A DNA stretch of 64,000 nt from Lentibacter algarum (GCF_018860975.1 NZ_JAHKQI010000005.1:62001-126000); one strand, 5' to 3'; numbered from the stretch's first letter, positions 18,225 to 27,571 are shown. Program-made: numbers and translations. The notes: generated from the letters alone by a model not told the origin.

Positions 18225-19111
18225 ATCACGGCTCGCTTGCTGCGCAACTCGCGGAACAGGGCGATAGAATAGAGCACCAGAGCGGCCCAGATCATCGGGA
18301 AGGCTATCATGCGGGCTTGGCCGAAGGGCTCATCAAACACAAACACGCCGATGAGGAAGATCATTGTCGGGGCGATGTATTGGAGGACTGCGATTGTGCT
18401 CATGCGCAAAAGCTTTGCGCCGTTGGCGTAGATCAGCAGGGGTATTGCCGTAACGATGCCACAACCGAGCAACATAAGTGTATTGTCGGTTGAGCTGATG
18501 AACGCGTTTGAGGGGCCTAGCCACACCAAATAGGCCAGCGCGGGCGGTGTGAGAATGAGCACTTCAAGCAAAAAACCTTGATTGGGGCCGATCGGCAGAG
18601 ACTTCTTGAAAAATGCATAGAGGCCCCATGTGAGGAACATGCCGATCGCAGCCCAAGGCAGGCTGCCGTTGTCGACCGTGAGAACAACAACGGCGGCAGC
18701 AGCGAGGGCGATTGCGAACAGTTGCAGCTTGTTGAGACGCTCACCAAGCAGAACGGCGCCTAAGAAGATCGAGAACAGCGGATTGATGTAGTAACCAAGA
18801 GCGGCATCAAGCGCATGACCCGAGGTGACTGCCCAAACATAAATACCCCAATTCAGCGAGATAAGCATTGCTGTTATGCAGCCCATCAAGAGCATTTTTG
18901 GCGTTGTTAGAGCCTGTTTTATGCTATCAGTGCGGCCAAGAATGACGAGCAAAATACCGGCGATAGGAACAGACCAGATAACCCGATGCGCGACAATTTC
19001 AGCCGGTGAAATGTGACTGAGGAGCTTCATGTAGAGCGGTAAAAAGCCCCAGAGCACATAGGCCGTTACGGCAAAGGCGAGGCCTTGTGGGGTGTCTTCG
19101 TTTTGAGCCAT
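18221..19111 (-). CDS. rarD: EamA-family transporter, RarD type
   Basis: A 296-residue inner-membrane protein with about ten hydrophobic helices in two EamA halves. The start AYVLWGFLPLYMKLL and the region HRVIWSVP are typical of RarD. E. coli RarD was named from a chloramphenicol-sensitivity effect, but the natural substrate of most members is unknown. Divergent from the SnoaL-like gene, and coupled by ATGA overlap to the SDR-type gene downstream. Confidence 0.88.
   Translation of the reverse strand: MAQNEDTPQGLAFAVTAYVLWGFLPLYMKLLSHISPAEIVAHRVIWSVPIAGILLVILGRTDSIKQALTTPKMLLMGCITAMLISLNWGIYVWAVTSGHALDAALGYYINPLFSIFLGAVLLGERLNKLQLFAIALAAAAVVVLTVDNGSLPWAAIGMFLTWGLYAFFKKSLPIGPNQGFLLEVLILTPPALAYLVWLGPSNAFISSTDNTLMLLGCGIVTAIPLLIYANGAKLLRMSTIAVLQYIAPTMIFLIGVFVFDEPFGQARMIAFPMIWAALVLYSIALFRELRSKRAVI
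18905..18916 (+). repeat. Intragenic 12-mer TGTTAGAG[A/C]CTG, copy 4
   Basis: Inside rarD; the opposite strand encodes QALT. The identity with copy 3 extends to TGTTAGAGCCTGTTTT. Confidence 0.5.
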
Positions 19112-19286
19112 GATGCTTCCTCTTCAGAGCGGAAGCTTAGGCGGAAGCGTTGGGGGGCGAAACCTGTTTCGTGATCAAATTTTGTTCACCGGTCATCACA
19201 GAGCTCAATACTGAAACGCCGTCACGTAAGTCTTGCATACTGGCAAGAGTAGGTCAGGTTGAAGTCAGAAATTTGGGAGAGATACA

Positions 19287-19697
19287 ATGCATCCGACGAT
19301 TGAGAGAATGATCGAGATTGTGACTTCAGGTGACGAAGGCAAGATTATTGAAATCTTGGCTGACGATGTGCAGTTTATGCCGCCGACCTACTACAAAACC
19401 TGGACAGGGGCCGAGCCTGCTGCTGCGCTTTTGGGGCATGTTGGAAACGTTTTCGAGAACTTCAAATACCGACGGATTATGGGTGAAGGCAATGATTGGG
19501 CGCTGGAGTTTGAGTGCAAAATCGGGGAGCTGGATGCGGTTGGCGTTGATTTGATCACGCTTGATGACTTGGGCAAGATTGCGAAGTTTGAAGTTGTGAT
19601 GCGGCCTTACAAAAGCATCGGCGCGCTGCGTGACGCTATGAACGCTCGAGTGATGAAAGACGCGCGGTTTTTGAAGTTTAAGGATGCTTTGCAGTAA
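19287..19697 (+). CDS. SnoaL/NTF2-like small protein
   Basis: A 136-residue protein with the alpha+beta cone pattern of the NTF2 superfamily: an N-terminal helix, ADDVQFMPPTYYKTW and WTGAEPAAALLGH, then strand-rich segments. Such proteins bind or convert small ligands; no catalytic residues can be assigned here. The start follows GGAGAGA at 19274-19280. Convergent with the VOC gene, 23 bp away, so it is not part of the oxidoreductase operon. Confidence 0.7.
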   Translation: MHPTIERMIEIVTSGDEGKIIEILADDVQFMPPTYYKTWTGAEPAAALLGHVGNVFENFKYRRIMGEGNDWALEFECKIGELDAVGVDLITLDDLGKIAKFEVVMRPYKSIGALRDAMNARVMKDARFLKFKDALQ

Positions 19698-19720
19698 AGG
19701 GAAAGCACGCCGAACAAGGG

Positions 19721-20110
19721 CTAGTTGGCGAATTCAATGAGATCCCATGTGTTGCCCCATGGGTCTTGGAAGACGGCGACTGTTCCATAGGGCTCGTAGC
19801 GCGGTTCTTCATTGAAGGTGACACCGGCGGCGAGCATGCGGGTGTGCTCGGCTGCGAAGTCGTCGGTATGAAGGAAGAAGCCAACGCGGCCGCCGGTTTG
19901 GTTTCCGATGGCTTTCGTCTGTTCTTGATTGTCGGCTTTTGCCAATAAGAATCGCGTTTCGCTTGTTGGCTCGGCGGCGACGAGAACCCAGCGTTTTGTT
20001 TCAGTGAGCGGTGTGTCCTCAATAAGGGTGAAGCCGAGCTGCTCGGTGAAAAAAGCGATGCCCTCGTCGTAGGAAGGCACCACGTAGGTGACGGCGGAGA
20101 GGCGGCGCAT
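19721..20110 (-). CDS. VOC (glyoxalase/bleomycin-resistance fold) protein
   Basis: A 129-residue protein with the paired beta-alpha-beta3 pattern: VVPSYDEGIAFFTEQLGF (residues 11-28) and FFLHTDDFAAEHTRML (about 78-93), ending DPWGNTWDLIE, the usual second-module metal-site region. Function within the fold (lyase, dioxygenase or binding) cannot be decided. Last gene of the eight-gene leftward operon; its ATG shares one base with the TAA stop of the preceding oxidoreductase. Confidence 0.85.
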   Translation of the reverse strand: MRRLSAVTYVVPSYDEGIAFFTEQLGFTLIEDTPLTETKRWVLVAAEPTSETRFLLAKADNQEQTKAIGNQTGGRVGFFLHTDDFAAEHTRMLAAGVTFNEEPRYEPYGTVAVFQDPWGNTWDLIEFAN

Positions 20111-22554
20111 TAGGCTTTGACCCTCTCGGATTTGGGGTCATACATCGGGCGGAGCGAGGCTTTGGCTTTGACGCGTGTGCCTTTGACGTCGATCTCATAG
20201 GTTGATGCCAGAACATCGGCGGGCTTTTCACCCTTACTCGGAACATAACCGAGGCCGACAGATGCGCCGAGGGTGTGGCCGTAGCCGCCAGAGGTGAGAT
20301 AGCCGACGATTTCACCGTCACGGATGATCGGCTCGTTGTGATAGAGGAGCGGTTCGCTGTCTTCGAGCAAAAACTGCACCATGCGGGCGTGCGGGCCACT
20401 TTCTTTGCGGGCAGCGACGGCGGATTTGCCGATGAAGTCGGGCTTTGTGAGGTCAACTGCGAAGCTAAGGCCGGCATCAACGACATTGTCTTCTGATGTG
20501 ATGTCATGGCCGAAGTGACGGAAGGCTTTCTCAACGCGGCAACTGTCCATTGTGTGCATACCGCAGAGCTTAAGGCCAAGGTTTTGGCCGGCTTCATGCA
20601 ACGTTTCAAACGCGTGTTGAGCCATGTCTGACGAGACATAAAGCTCCCAGCCAAGCTCGCCAACATAAGAGACACGATGGGCGCGGGCGAGGCCCATTCC
20701 GAGCTCGATTTCCTGCGCTGTTCCGAAGGAGTTAACCTCGTTAGAAAAGTCGTTGGGTGAGACGGCTTGCAAAAGCGCGCGGGCGTTCGGCCCCATGACG
20801 GCGAGGACGCCTTCGCCGGCGGTGACATCGGTGATAACAGCTAAGTTAGAGCCTAGATTGCGACGCAGCCATGTCTCGTCAGCGAGGCGCGTTGCGGCGG
20901 GGGTAACGACGAGGTAGGCGGTTTCAGAGAGGCGGGTAACGGTAACGTCTGCCTCTATTCCGCCGATGTTGTTGAGGAACTGAGTGTAGACGATCTTGCC
21001 GGTTGGAACGGACATGTTCGCGCCGCATACGTGGTTGAGGAAGGTCTCGGCGTCAGGGCCTTCAACGCGGATTTTGCCGAAAGATGACATGTCATACATA
21101 CCGATGTTTGTGCGAATGGCTTCATGCTCGGCGGCGCGGTTTTCAAACCAGTTCTGGCGCTTCCAGGTGTAATCGTATTCGGGCTTCTGGCCCTCATTGG
21201 CGAACCAGTTGGCGCGCTCCCATCCGGCGATTTCGCCCATGACAGCGCCCTGTGCGAGGAGTTGATCGTGGAAAGGCGTGCGGCGAACGCCGCGGGCTGT
21301 GGCCTTCTGACGGAAAGGGAAGTGGTCAGCGTAGAGCAGGCCGAGTGTCTCTTTGGAGCGCTCGAACAGGTAGTGCTTGTTGCCTTGGAAAGGCTGCATG
21401 CGCGAGATGTCGACATCGCCGAGGTCAAACGGCTTTTCGCCTGTGTCCATCCACGCAGCGAGGGCTTGGCCAGCGCCGCCCGCTGACTGGATGCCGACCG
21501 AGTTGAAGCCCGCGGCGACCCAGACGTTGTCCATCTCGGGTGCAAGGCCAAGGTGGTAGGCGTCATCGGGTGTGAAGCTTTCGGGGCCGTTGAAGAACGT
21601 GTGAATGCCTGCTTCGCCGAGCATCGGCATGCGGTTGATCGCTTGCTCGAGGATTGGCTCGAAATGGTCGAAATCTTCTTGCAGTTGGTCGAACTCGAAG
21701 CTCTCGGGGATGCCCTCCATTGCCCACGGTTTTGACACAGGTTCAAACGCGCCGAGCAGCATTTTGCCGGCGTCTTCCTTGTAATAGGCGCATTCATCCG
21801 GGACGCGTAGCACGGGCATTTGCGTGAGGCCTTTGATGGCTTCGGAGACGATGTAGAAGTGCTCGCAAGCGTGGAGCGGGACGTTGGTTCCTGTCATGCG
21901 GCCAACTTCATGGCCCCACATTCCGGCGCAGTTGACGACGTGATCGCAGGTGATGTGGCCTTGAGTTCCGTCTTCACCTTGCCAGTCTACGCCTGTGATG
22001 CGGCGGCCCTCTTTGGCGACATTTGTGACTTTGACGCGCTCTTGCACGATAGCCTCGCCTTGGCGTGCGCCTTTGGCGAGGGCGAGGGCGATGTTGGCAG
22101 GGTCGCCTTGGCCGTCAAGCGGCAAGTAGACACCGCCAGTGACGCCTTCGATGTTGAGGTGCTCATAGCGCTGTTTGATTTCACTTGGCGAGATTTCCTC
22201 AACCTCAACGCCAAAAGCACGGGCCATTCCGGCGGAGCGGTGCAGCTCTTCGAGGCGCTCATCCGTTAACGCGGCAGTTATCGAGCCAACGCGCTTGAAG
22301 CCCGTGGCGACACCTGTTTCAGTCTCTAAATTGCCGTAAAGCTCTTGAGAATACTTGGCCAGCTTGGTCATGTTGGCTGTCGCGCGCAATTGTGCGATGA
22401 GCCCTGCGGCGTGCCATGTCGTGCCGGAAGTGAGCTGTTTGCGCTCAAGCAGAACGACGTCTTTCCAGCCGAGTTTTGTGAGGTGATAGGCGACGGAACA
22501 ACCGATAACACCGCCACCAATGATGACGACGCGGGCGTGAGAAGGAAGTGTCAT
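20110..22554 (-). CDS. FAD-dependent oxidoreductase with GcvT domain (dimethylglycine/sarcosine dehydrogenase-like), paralogue 1
   Basis: An 814-residue two-part enzyme. Residues 1-400 are a DAO-type FAD domain: VVIIGGGVIGCS (9-20) and TTWHAAG (46-52); in dimethylglycine dehydrogenase the matching histidine carries FAD covalently, here His48. Residues about 430-810 are a GcvT/aminomethyltransferase domain with YVGELGWELY, which in this family binds tetrahydrofolate and takes the one-carbon unit. It probably demethylates an N-methyl amine or amino acid; the exact substrate is unknown. Overlaps the SRPBCC gene by 4 bp. Paralogue of the gene at 23507-25954. Confidence 0.88.
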   Translation of the reverse strand: MTLPSHARVVIIGGGVIGCSVAYHLTKLGWKDVVLLERKQLTSGTTWHAAGLIAQLRATANMTKLAKYSQELYGNLETETGVATGFKRVGSITAALTDERLEELHRSAGMARAFGVEVEEISPSEIKQRYEHLNIEGVTGGVYLPLDGQGDPANIALALAKGARQGEAIVQERVKVTNVAKEGRRITGVDWQGEDGTQGHITCDHVVNCAGMWGHEVGRMTGTNVPLHACEHFYIVSEAIKGLTQMPVLRVPDECAYYKEDAGKMLLGAFEPVSKPWAMEGIPESFEFDQLQEDFDHFEPILEQAINRMPMLGEAGIHTFFNGPESFTPDDAYHLGLAPEMDNVWVAAGFNSVGIQSAGGAGQALAAWMDTGEKPFDLGDVDISRMQPFQGNKHYLFERSKETLGLLYADHFPFRQKATARGVRRTPFHDQLLAQGAVMGEIAGWERANWFANEGQKPEYDYTWKRQNWFENRAAEHEAIRTNIGMYDMSSFGKIRVEGPDAETFLNHVCGANMSVPTGKIVYTQFLNNIGGIEADVTVTRLSETAYLVVTPAATRLADETWLRRNLGSNLAVITDVTAGEGVLAVMGPNARALLQAVSPNDFSNEVNSFGTAQEIELGMGLARAHRVSYVGELGWELYVSSDMAQHAFETLHEAGQNLGLKLCGMHTMDSCRVEKAFRHFGHDITSEDNVVDAGLSFAVDLTKPDFIGKSAVAARKESGPHARMVQFLLEDSEPLLYHNEPIIRDGEIVGYLTSGGYGHTLGASVGLGYVPSKGEKPADVLASTYEIDVKGTRVKAKASLRPMYDPKSERVKA

Positions 22555-23510
22555 GTTGATGTCTCCGATCTGGTTTTGATCACGTGAAGCACGCTGTTGT
22601 GAAAGTCGTTCAAAAACAGCGACCCCCAGAGTTTGAGGTATGGGTTAAACGGGGTGCGTAGGGTGTAGTTTGTTGCGAGGTGAAGGCGCGTTTTGCCATC
22701 GGGCAGTTCTTTGAGCCTGTAGGAGCCGCCCGTTAGCTTAAGTTCTCGGCTGTCGGGCGAGACATGCGGGTCGAACGCAGAGAGGGTTTGTTTGTCGTTG
22801 AACACGAACTTCCACTCCAGAAACCGGTTTTCCTCGCGCTTTGTGATGTGCTCCTGAAACCGCACCCCCTTTGTCCAACGCAGCTGACGAACGCTGCCGG
22901 TTACAACCGCGTCGAGGGGGCGAGGAGCGCGCAGAAACCTATGCGAGAGCGTGCTGATGCGTTCTTCATCTTGGATCTCGGCTATCTCTTCGGTGTTGGC
23001 CCAGACAACGCTTGGGCTTGCATCTATGACGATTTCACTGACCACCTGTGCGTTGGTCTCCGGGAAGGTGATGTCAATTCCTGCGAGGGGCAATGCCAGA
23101 GGCAGCACGAGCGTTGAGGCGCGTAGAATGTCGCGGTTGAGCCAGTCATGTGTGCGCTTCAGAGAGGCGCGTGCTAGTAAAACGCCGACGTATTGCATCG
23201 GTAGGAAAATTGGCACGGCCATTGCAATGCAGATTACGGTTTCGATGTGGAAGATGAACAGAGCGACCGCCAGTATGGCTGTGACTATCAGGCTGCGTTG
23301 CCAGTTTTTAGAAGCGGTATGACTCTGATCTGGATCAGTGAGTGTTTGGGTCGCGAGGCCGATCAGGAGGGGGAATAGCAAAACAGCGCTAATGAAAAAC
23401 CCGCCGTCTCCGAACAGGCTGCTGGCGAAGTAACAAAGATACGCGCCAAAGGCGTAGCCAAGCAAAAGGAGCGCGCCAACAAGGCGAGACGGCTGCTTTG
23501 TGCTGCTCAT
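22551..23510 (-). CDS. Membrane protein with C-terminal SRPBCC domain, unknown function
   Basis: A 319-residue protein. The N-terminal half has about five hydrophobic segments (roughly residues 10-33, 38-57, 73-90, 91-112 and 128-147). The C-terminal half (about 155-319) looks like a SRPBCC/polyketide-cyclase ligand-binding fold: it begins EIVIDASPSVVWANTEEI and ends with a long helix. The pair of ATGA overlaps with both flanking oxidoreductase genes makes a shared function likely. I cannot name a role; binding of a hydrophobic cofactor or substrate at the membrane is an inference. Confidence 0.65.
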   Translation of the reverse strand: MSSTKQPSRLVGALLLLGYAFGAYLCYFASSLFGDGGFFISAVLLFPLLIGLATQTLTDPDQSHTASKNWQRSLIVTAILAVALFIFHIETVICIAMAVPIFLPMQYVGVLLARASLKRTHDWLNRDILRASTLVLPLALPLAGIDITFPETNAQVVSEIVIDASPSVVWANTEEIAEIQDEERISTLSHRFLRAPRPLDAVVTGSVRQLRWTKGVRFQEHITKREENRFLEWKFVFNDKQTLSAFDPHVSPDSRELKLTGGSYRLKELPDGKTRLHLATNYTLRTPFNPYLKLWGSLFLNDFHNSVLHVIKTRSETST

Positions 23511-25954
23511 GCGCGGATTCGATCATTGGCTGCGTCCCAGAGGGGCTTGTCTTCTTGCACAACGGCTTTGCAGCGGGTGCCGTAAATGTCGATTTCAAGC
23601 TCGGTGCCTGCGATAGCAAGATCGGCTCTAATCATGCCTAAAGCGATAGATTTGTTGACGCGATATCCCCAGCCACCGGATGTGGTTTCCCCAACGATTT
23701 CATTGTCTGAGTAGATACAGGACATGTAGGGTGCGTCGGCTTCACCAGCTTCAACTGTGAGTGTGACAAAGCGCTTTTTGCTGCCTTGTTGGCGCTCGCT
23801 TTGCAGAGCAGCTTTTCCAGGAAAATCTTGCGGTTTGTCGAGCTTCACGAAGCGATCAAGCCCGCCCTCCAGCATCGAGTAGTCGGTTGAGAGGTCACCC
23901 TTCCAGGTGCGGTAACCTTTTTCGAGGCGCAGCGCGTCGAGGGCATACATACCGAAGGGTTTTGCCCCTGCTGCGATGACTGCTTCATAGATTGCGGGCA
24001 TGTTCTCGTTGAGTGCATGCACTTCCCAGCCAAGCTCTCCGGCGAAGGAAACGCGAATGAGGTGTGCGTCTTTACCAGCCACCGTTGCGGCTTGGTGTGT
24101 GAGCCAACCTGTCGAGAGGTCAGCGTCGGTGAGACCACTCAGCAGGTTGCGGGCCTCCGGGCCTGTGACGATAAGCGTATCGCGAGTTGTTGTGACGTCC
24201 TGAACGCTGACACTCGCGGGCATGGCGTTCATGAGAATGTCGCGGTCGTGCCACTGGGCTGTCGCGGCGGTGATCATCACAAACTGGTCGTCGCCAAGAC
24301 GCATACATGACATTTCCGTCAAGATACGCCCGCGATCATCGGAGACGTAGACAAGGTTCATTCTTCCGACTTTAGGCAAGCCACCGGTGACAAGGCCGCG
24401 GAGGGCTTCGGCCGCTCCCTCGCCCTGCACCATGAAGCGAGAGAAGCCCGGCAAGTCGAGCACGCCGACGTGGTCGCGCACGGCTTCGCATTCTTCTTTC
24501 ACGCGCTGCGCCCACGGGCCCTTGCGGCCCCACGTGTGCGTGCTTTGCTCGCTGGTGTCGTCGCCTTCCTGCGCAAACCAGTTGGCGCGCTCCCAGCCGT
24601 TGTAAGCGCCCATGACGCCGCCTTGGGCTTTGACTTTGTCGTGCACGGGCGACAGCTTTTTGTCGCGCGCAGCGGGCCATTCGTGATGGGGGAAGTGCAT
24701 GGCGTATTCGTTGCCGTAAACTTCCATGCCCTTTTGGTTGCAGTAGTCTTGATCGGTGTAGTCAGTGTAGCGGCGCGGGTCGACGGCCCACATGTCCCAT
24801 TCGGTTGAGCCATCGACGATCCACTCTGCGAGCACCTTACCAGCGCCGCCGCCTTGGGCGATGCCGAAGGTGAACACGCAGTTTTCAAACGCATTCTTCA
24901 CGCCGGGCATAGGGCCGATCAGCGGGAGGCCGTCGGGCGCATAGGGGATCGGGCCGTTGATGACACTGCTAACGCCTGACTGCGCCATGAGCGGCACACG
25001 TTCCATCGCATCGGTGACGATGTCTTCGATGCGGTCGAGATCCTCCTGCCAGAGTTGGAAAGAGAAGTCCTCGGGCATGGTGTCACTGGCGTCTGTCCAG
25101 TGTGATTTACAGTTTGGCTCGTATGGGCCAAGGTTGTAGCCGTTCTTCTCTTGGCGCAGGTAGTAAGAGACATCAACATCGCGGATGAGCGGCAGTTTGG
25201 TGCCGTGTTCCTTTGACCATGCCTCAACTTCGGGGATCTGTTCGGTGAGCAAATACTGGTGCTCCATCACCATCATCGGCAGGGTGCGACCGCCGTAAGG
25301 CTTGAACCACTCGCCAACGCGCTGGGCATAGTAGCCCGCAGCATTGACCACGTAATCGCAAGCGATATCGCCCTTTTCGGTGTGAACGATCCAGCTGTCG
25401 TCGGGCTGTTGTGTGACGCCCGTCGCGGGACAAAAGCGCATGATCTTGGCACCCATGTCGCGCGCGCCTTTGGCGAGGGCTTGGGTGAGCTGAGCCGGGT
25501 CGATGTCACCATCTGAGGGATCCCAGAGCACGCCGAGGAGATCGTGAGTTTCGAGAAACGGATAGCGCTCTTTCGCTTGCTCGGGCGTCCACATCTCCAT
25601 CTCGATGCCTTGGTAGCGGCCCATCGCCATTGCGCGCTCGAACTCTTGCATACGCTCTTTGGTGTGAGCGAGGCGGATGGAGCCGGTTTGGTGATAGTTC
25701 ATCGGGTAGTCGACGGCTTCGCCGAGGCCAGCGTAGAGCTCGGTTGAGTAACGCTGCATGTTCATGATCGACCATGAGGTTGAGAACGTCGGAACGTTGC
25801 CAGCCGCGTGCCATGTGCTGCCTGCTGTCAGCTCGTTTTTCTCGAGCAGCACGCAGTCTGTCCAGCCCTTCTTGGCGAGGTGAAAGAGCGACGAGCAACC
25901 GACAACGCCGCCGCCGATGATGACAACACGGGCTTTGCTTGGAAAATCAGACAT
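23507..25954 (-). CDS. FAD-dependent oxidoreductase with GcvT domain (dimethylglycine/sarcosine dehydrogenase-like), paralogue 2
   Basis: An 815-residue enzyme with the same plan as paralogue 1: VVIIGGGVVGCSS (10-22), STWHAAG with the probable covalent-FAD His49, then a GcvT domain containing FAGELGWEVH. Its N-terminal half, with HQTGSIRLA and YYLRQEKNG, looks closer to mitochondrial dimethylglycine and sarcosine dehydrogenases than paralogue 1 does. Likely reaction: oxidative N-demethylation with transfer of the methylene group to tetrahydrofolate. Fourth from last in the operon, 5 bp after the LysE gene. Confidence 0.9.
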   Translation of the reverse strand: MSDFPSKARVVIIGGGVVGCSSLFHLAKKGWTDCVLLEKNELTAGSTWHAAGNVPTFSTSWSIMNMQRYSTELYAGLGEAVDYPMNYHQTGSIRLAHTKERMQEFERAMAMGRYQGIEMEMWTPEQAKERYPFLETHDLLGVLWDPSDGDIDPAQLTQALAKGARDMGAKIMRFCPATGVTQQPDDSWIVHTEKGDIACDYVVNAAGYYAQRVGEWFKPYGGRTLPMMVMEHQYLLTEQIPEVEAWSKEHGTKLPLIRDVDVSYYLRQEKNGYNLGPYEPNCKSHWTDASDTMPEDFSFQLWQEDLDRIEDIVTDAMERVPLMAQSGVSSVINGPIPYAPDGLPLIGPMPGVKNAFENCVFTFGIAQGGGAGKVLAEWIVDGSTEWDMWAVDPRRYTDYTDQDYCNQKGMEVYGNEYAMHFPHHEWPAARDKKLSPVHDKVKAQGGVMGAYNGWERANWFAQEGDDTSEQSTHTWGRKGPWAQRVKEECEAVRDHVGVLDLPGFSRFMVQGEGAAEALRGLVTGGLPKVGRMNLVYVSDDRGRILTEMSCMRLGDDQFVMITAATAQWHDRDILMNAMPASVSVQDVTTTRDTLIVTGPEARNLLSGLTDADLSTGWLTHQAATVAGKDAHLIRVSFAGELGWEVHALNENMPAIYEAVIAAGAKPFGMYALDALRLEKGYRTWKGDLSTDYSMLEGGLDRFVKLDKPQDFPGKAALQSERQQGSKKRFVTLTVEAGEADAPYMSCIYSDNEIVGETTSGGWGYRVNKSIALGMIRADLAIAGTELEIDIYGTRCKAVVQEDKPLWDAANDRIRA

Positions 25955-25959
25955 TGTGG

Positions 25960-26559
25960 TTACTCCCAGATGAGGCGCGCCGCGAGGCCGCCGAAGATGA
26001 TTGATGTGAGTTTGTTAAGCGTGCCGCCGAAGCGGGAGAGCGTGTTGCGCGCGAGGCCTGCGAAAGCGCCGTAGGCAGACGTGATGATAAAGCCGTTGAT
26101 ATTGAAGATTAGCCCGAGAATGAGCATTTGCTGCCATGCTGGGCCGGCCTCAGGGCGGATGAACTGTGGAAAGAAAGCGAGGAAGAAGAGTGCAACTTTC
26201 GGGTTGAGGATATTGGTGATGATGCCGCGTTTTAGGGCGGGATAGAGACTGTTTTCACCTGTTGCGCTTGCCTGAGGATCGCTGTTCCATGACTTATAGG
26301 CGAGGTAGAGCAGGTAGCCTGCGCCGAGATAGCGGATGACGTCATAGGCATGCGGTACGGCTTTGAGCGCGGCGGAGAGGCCGACAACCGCGAGCAGCAT
26401 ATGCGTGAGGCCGCCGAGTGTGATACCGAAGGCGGCGGCGATGCCGGATTTCGGCCCGCCAGACATGCCGGACGCCATTGCGAATGCCACATCAGCGCCC
26501 GGGGTGAGGTTGAGCAAGATACCGGCGCTGACGAAAGCGAGGATCAGCCCTGTGTCCAT
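25960..26559 (-). CDS. LysE-family amino acid exporter (1)
   Basis: A 199-residue membrane protein from the ATG at 26559 (MDTGLILAFVSAG); an ATG at 26607 would add 16 unlikely polar residues. It has about six helices with the family N-terminal pattern NLTPGADVAFAMASG. LysE/RhtB members export amino acids or derivatives. A second member of this family lies two genes upstream. No strong Shine-Dalgarno is seen, so translation may depend on the upstream gene. Confidence 0.87.
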   Translation of the reverse strand: MDTGLILAFVSAGILLNLTPGADVAFAMASGMSGGPKSGIAAAFGITLGGLTHMLLAVVGLSAALKAVPHAYDVIRYLGAGYLLYLAYKSWNSDPQASATGENSLYPALKRGIITNILNPKVALFFLAFFPQFIRPEAGPAWQQMLILGLIFNINGFIITSAYGAFAGLARNTLSRFGGTLNKLTSIIFGGLAARLIWE

Positions 26560-26584
26560 ATTCAAAAATGTCTCTATCAAGGGC

Positions 26585-26956
26585 TCATTCCTTCTGTGGC
26601 AAGCCATCGGTGATGTCGTAATAGTCGCCTTTGTTCGCTGTAAAAATGTGCTTTTCTAGCTTGATGCCTGTCGGATTTTTGATGCTGCCGAGAGAGAAGC
26701 TTGTCGTTGTTTCGTCAAGTGCTTCCCAGAACAGGAAGCTGCCGCAGTCTGGGCAGAAACCGCGGCGGGCGTTCGCGCTAGAAGCGAACCATTTTACGGG
26801 GCCAGAGATGTGCAGATCGGCGCGTGCGACGTAGGCTGACGACCACACGCCGCCTGATTGTGCACGACACAATGCACAGTGGCACATTGACGGGCCAAGA
26901 GGCGGTGCAGATGTTTCGAAGCGGCAGGCACCGCAGAGGCAAGTTCCTGAAGTCAT
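26585..26956 (-). CDS. GFA-family (formaldehyde-activating-like) zinc protein
   Basis: A 123-residue protein with the full cysteine pattern of the GFA family: CLCGAC (residues 6-11), CHCALC (25-30) and FCPDCGS, expected to bind structural and catalytic zinc. The founding member was described as a glutathione-dependent formaldehyde-activating enzyme, although that activity is disputed for the family. Next to two demethylating oxidoreductases a role in formaldehyde handling is attractive but inferred. The start at 26956 overlaps the upstream LysE stop by ATGA. Confidence 0.88.
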   Translation of the reverse strand: MTSGTCLCGACRFETSAPPLGPSMCHCALCRAQSGGVWSSAYVARADLHISGPVKWFASSANARRGFCPDCGSFLFWEALDETTTSFSLGSIKNPTGIKLEKHIFTANKGDYYDITDGLPQKE

Positions 26957-27570
26957 GCTGCTCTTCCCGAATATGTGCCTAGGGCAATGCCGTAGGCGAT
27001 GAAAAAGCCGCCCATGATACGGCGAAACCAGACGCCCATGACGGCGCCGAGTGCCAGCTTGCCGAGCCCCGCGCCGAGGGCAGTGTAGGTGCAGTAACTC
27101 AGGGTCGTTAGGGTGAGGGCTGTTGGAACGATCACCCACATTTGTGCTAGTATCGGTGTGTTAGGATCAACAAACTGGCTGAAAGCGGCGAGATATCCTG
27201 CGACAGACTTCGGGTTGATCGTGGCGATCGCAAAGGCACGCCAATAGACTGAGTTCGCAGCTTGCTTGCCAGCTTTGATTGGCTTGTGTGCGGTGAGGAT
27301 TGAGCGAAGGCCCAGATAGATCAGGAAAGCCGCGCCGAGGAGTTTGAGGGCTTGAAAAGCTTCGGGTGAGGCGGCGATGAGCGCGGTGATTCCAAGTGCC
27401 GAAAGCGCCAAGAACAATGAGGCTTGTGTAAGGATGCCAGCGACGGCTGGCAAAGTGCGCATGAAGCCAAGCTGCATGCCGGTTTGGATGCAGTTGACTG
27501 CGTTTGGCCCCGGTGTCGTGACGAAAACGACCCAGAACAGCGCGAATACTGTCCATGCTTCAAAGCTCAT
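26953..27570 (-). CDS. LysE-family amino acid exporter (2)
   Basis: A 205-residue membrane protein with about six helices and the family segment VTTPGPNAVNCIQTGMQLG near the N-terminus. Its relation to the first LysE protein of the operon is distant, so the two may handle different compounds. It starts one base after the stop of the XRE-cupin regulator, a gene order often seen for XRE-cupin regulators that control amino acid transporters. Confidence 0.87.
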   Translation of the reverse strand: MSFEAWTVFALFWVVFVTTPGPNAVNCIQTGMQLGFMRTLPAVAGILTQASLFLALSALGITALIAASPEAFQALKLLGAAFLIYLGLRSILTAHKPIKAGKQAANSVYWRAFAIATINPKSVAGYLAAFSQFVDPNTPILAQMWVIVPTALTLTTLSYCTYTALGAGLGKLALGAVMGVWFRRIMGGFFIAYGIALGTYSGRAA

Positions 27571-27571
27571 T

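Noticed and set aside
18221-19111. Chloramphenicol resistance determinant
   Set aside because: RarD carries this label historically; the EamA fold alone does not support a drug-resistance role.
20554-20566. A third copy of the 85-bp element (GTGCATACCGCAG)
   Set aside because: Only 13 bases match and they lie in the coding sequence for a conserved GcvT-domain segment (MHTMDSC), so chance is the simpler explanation.
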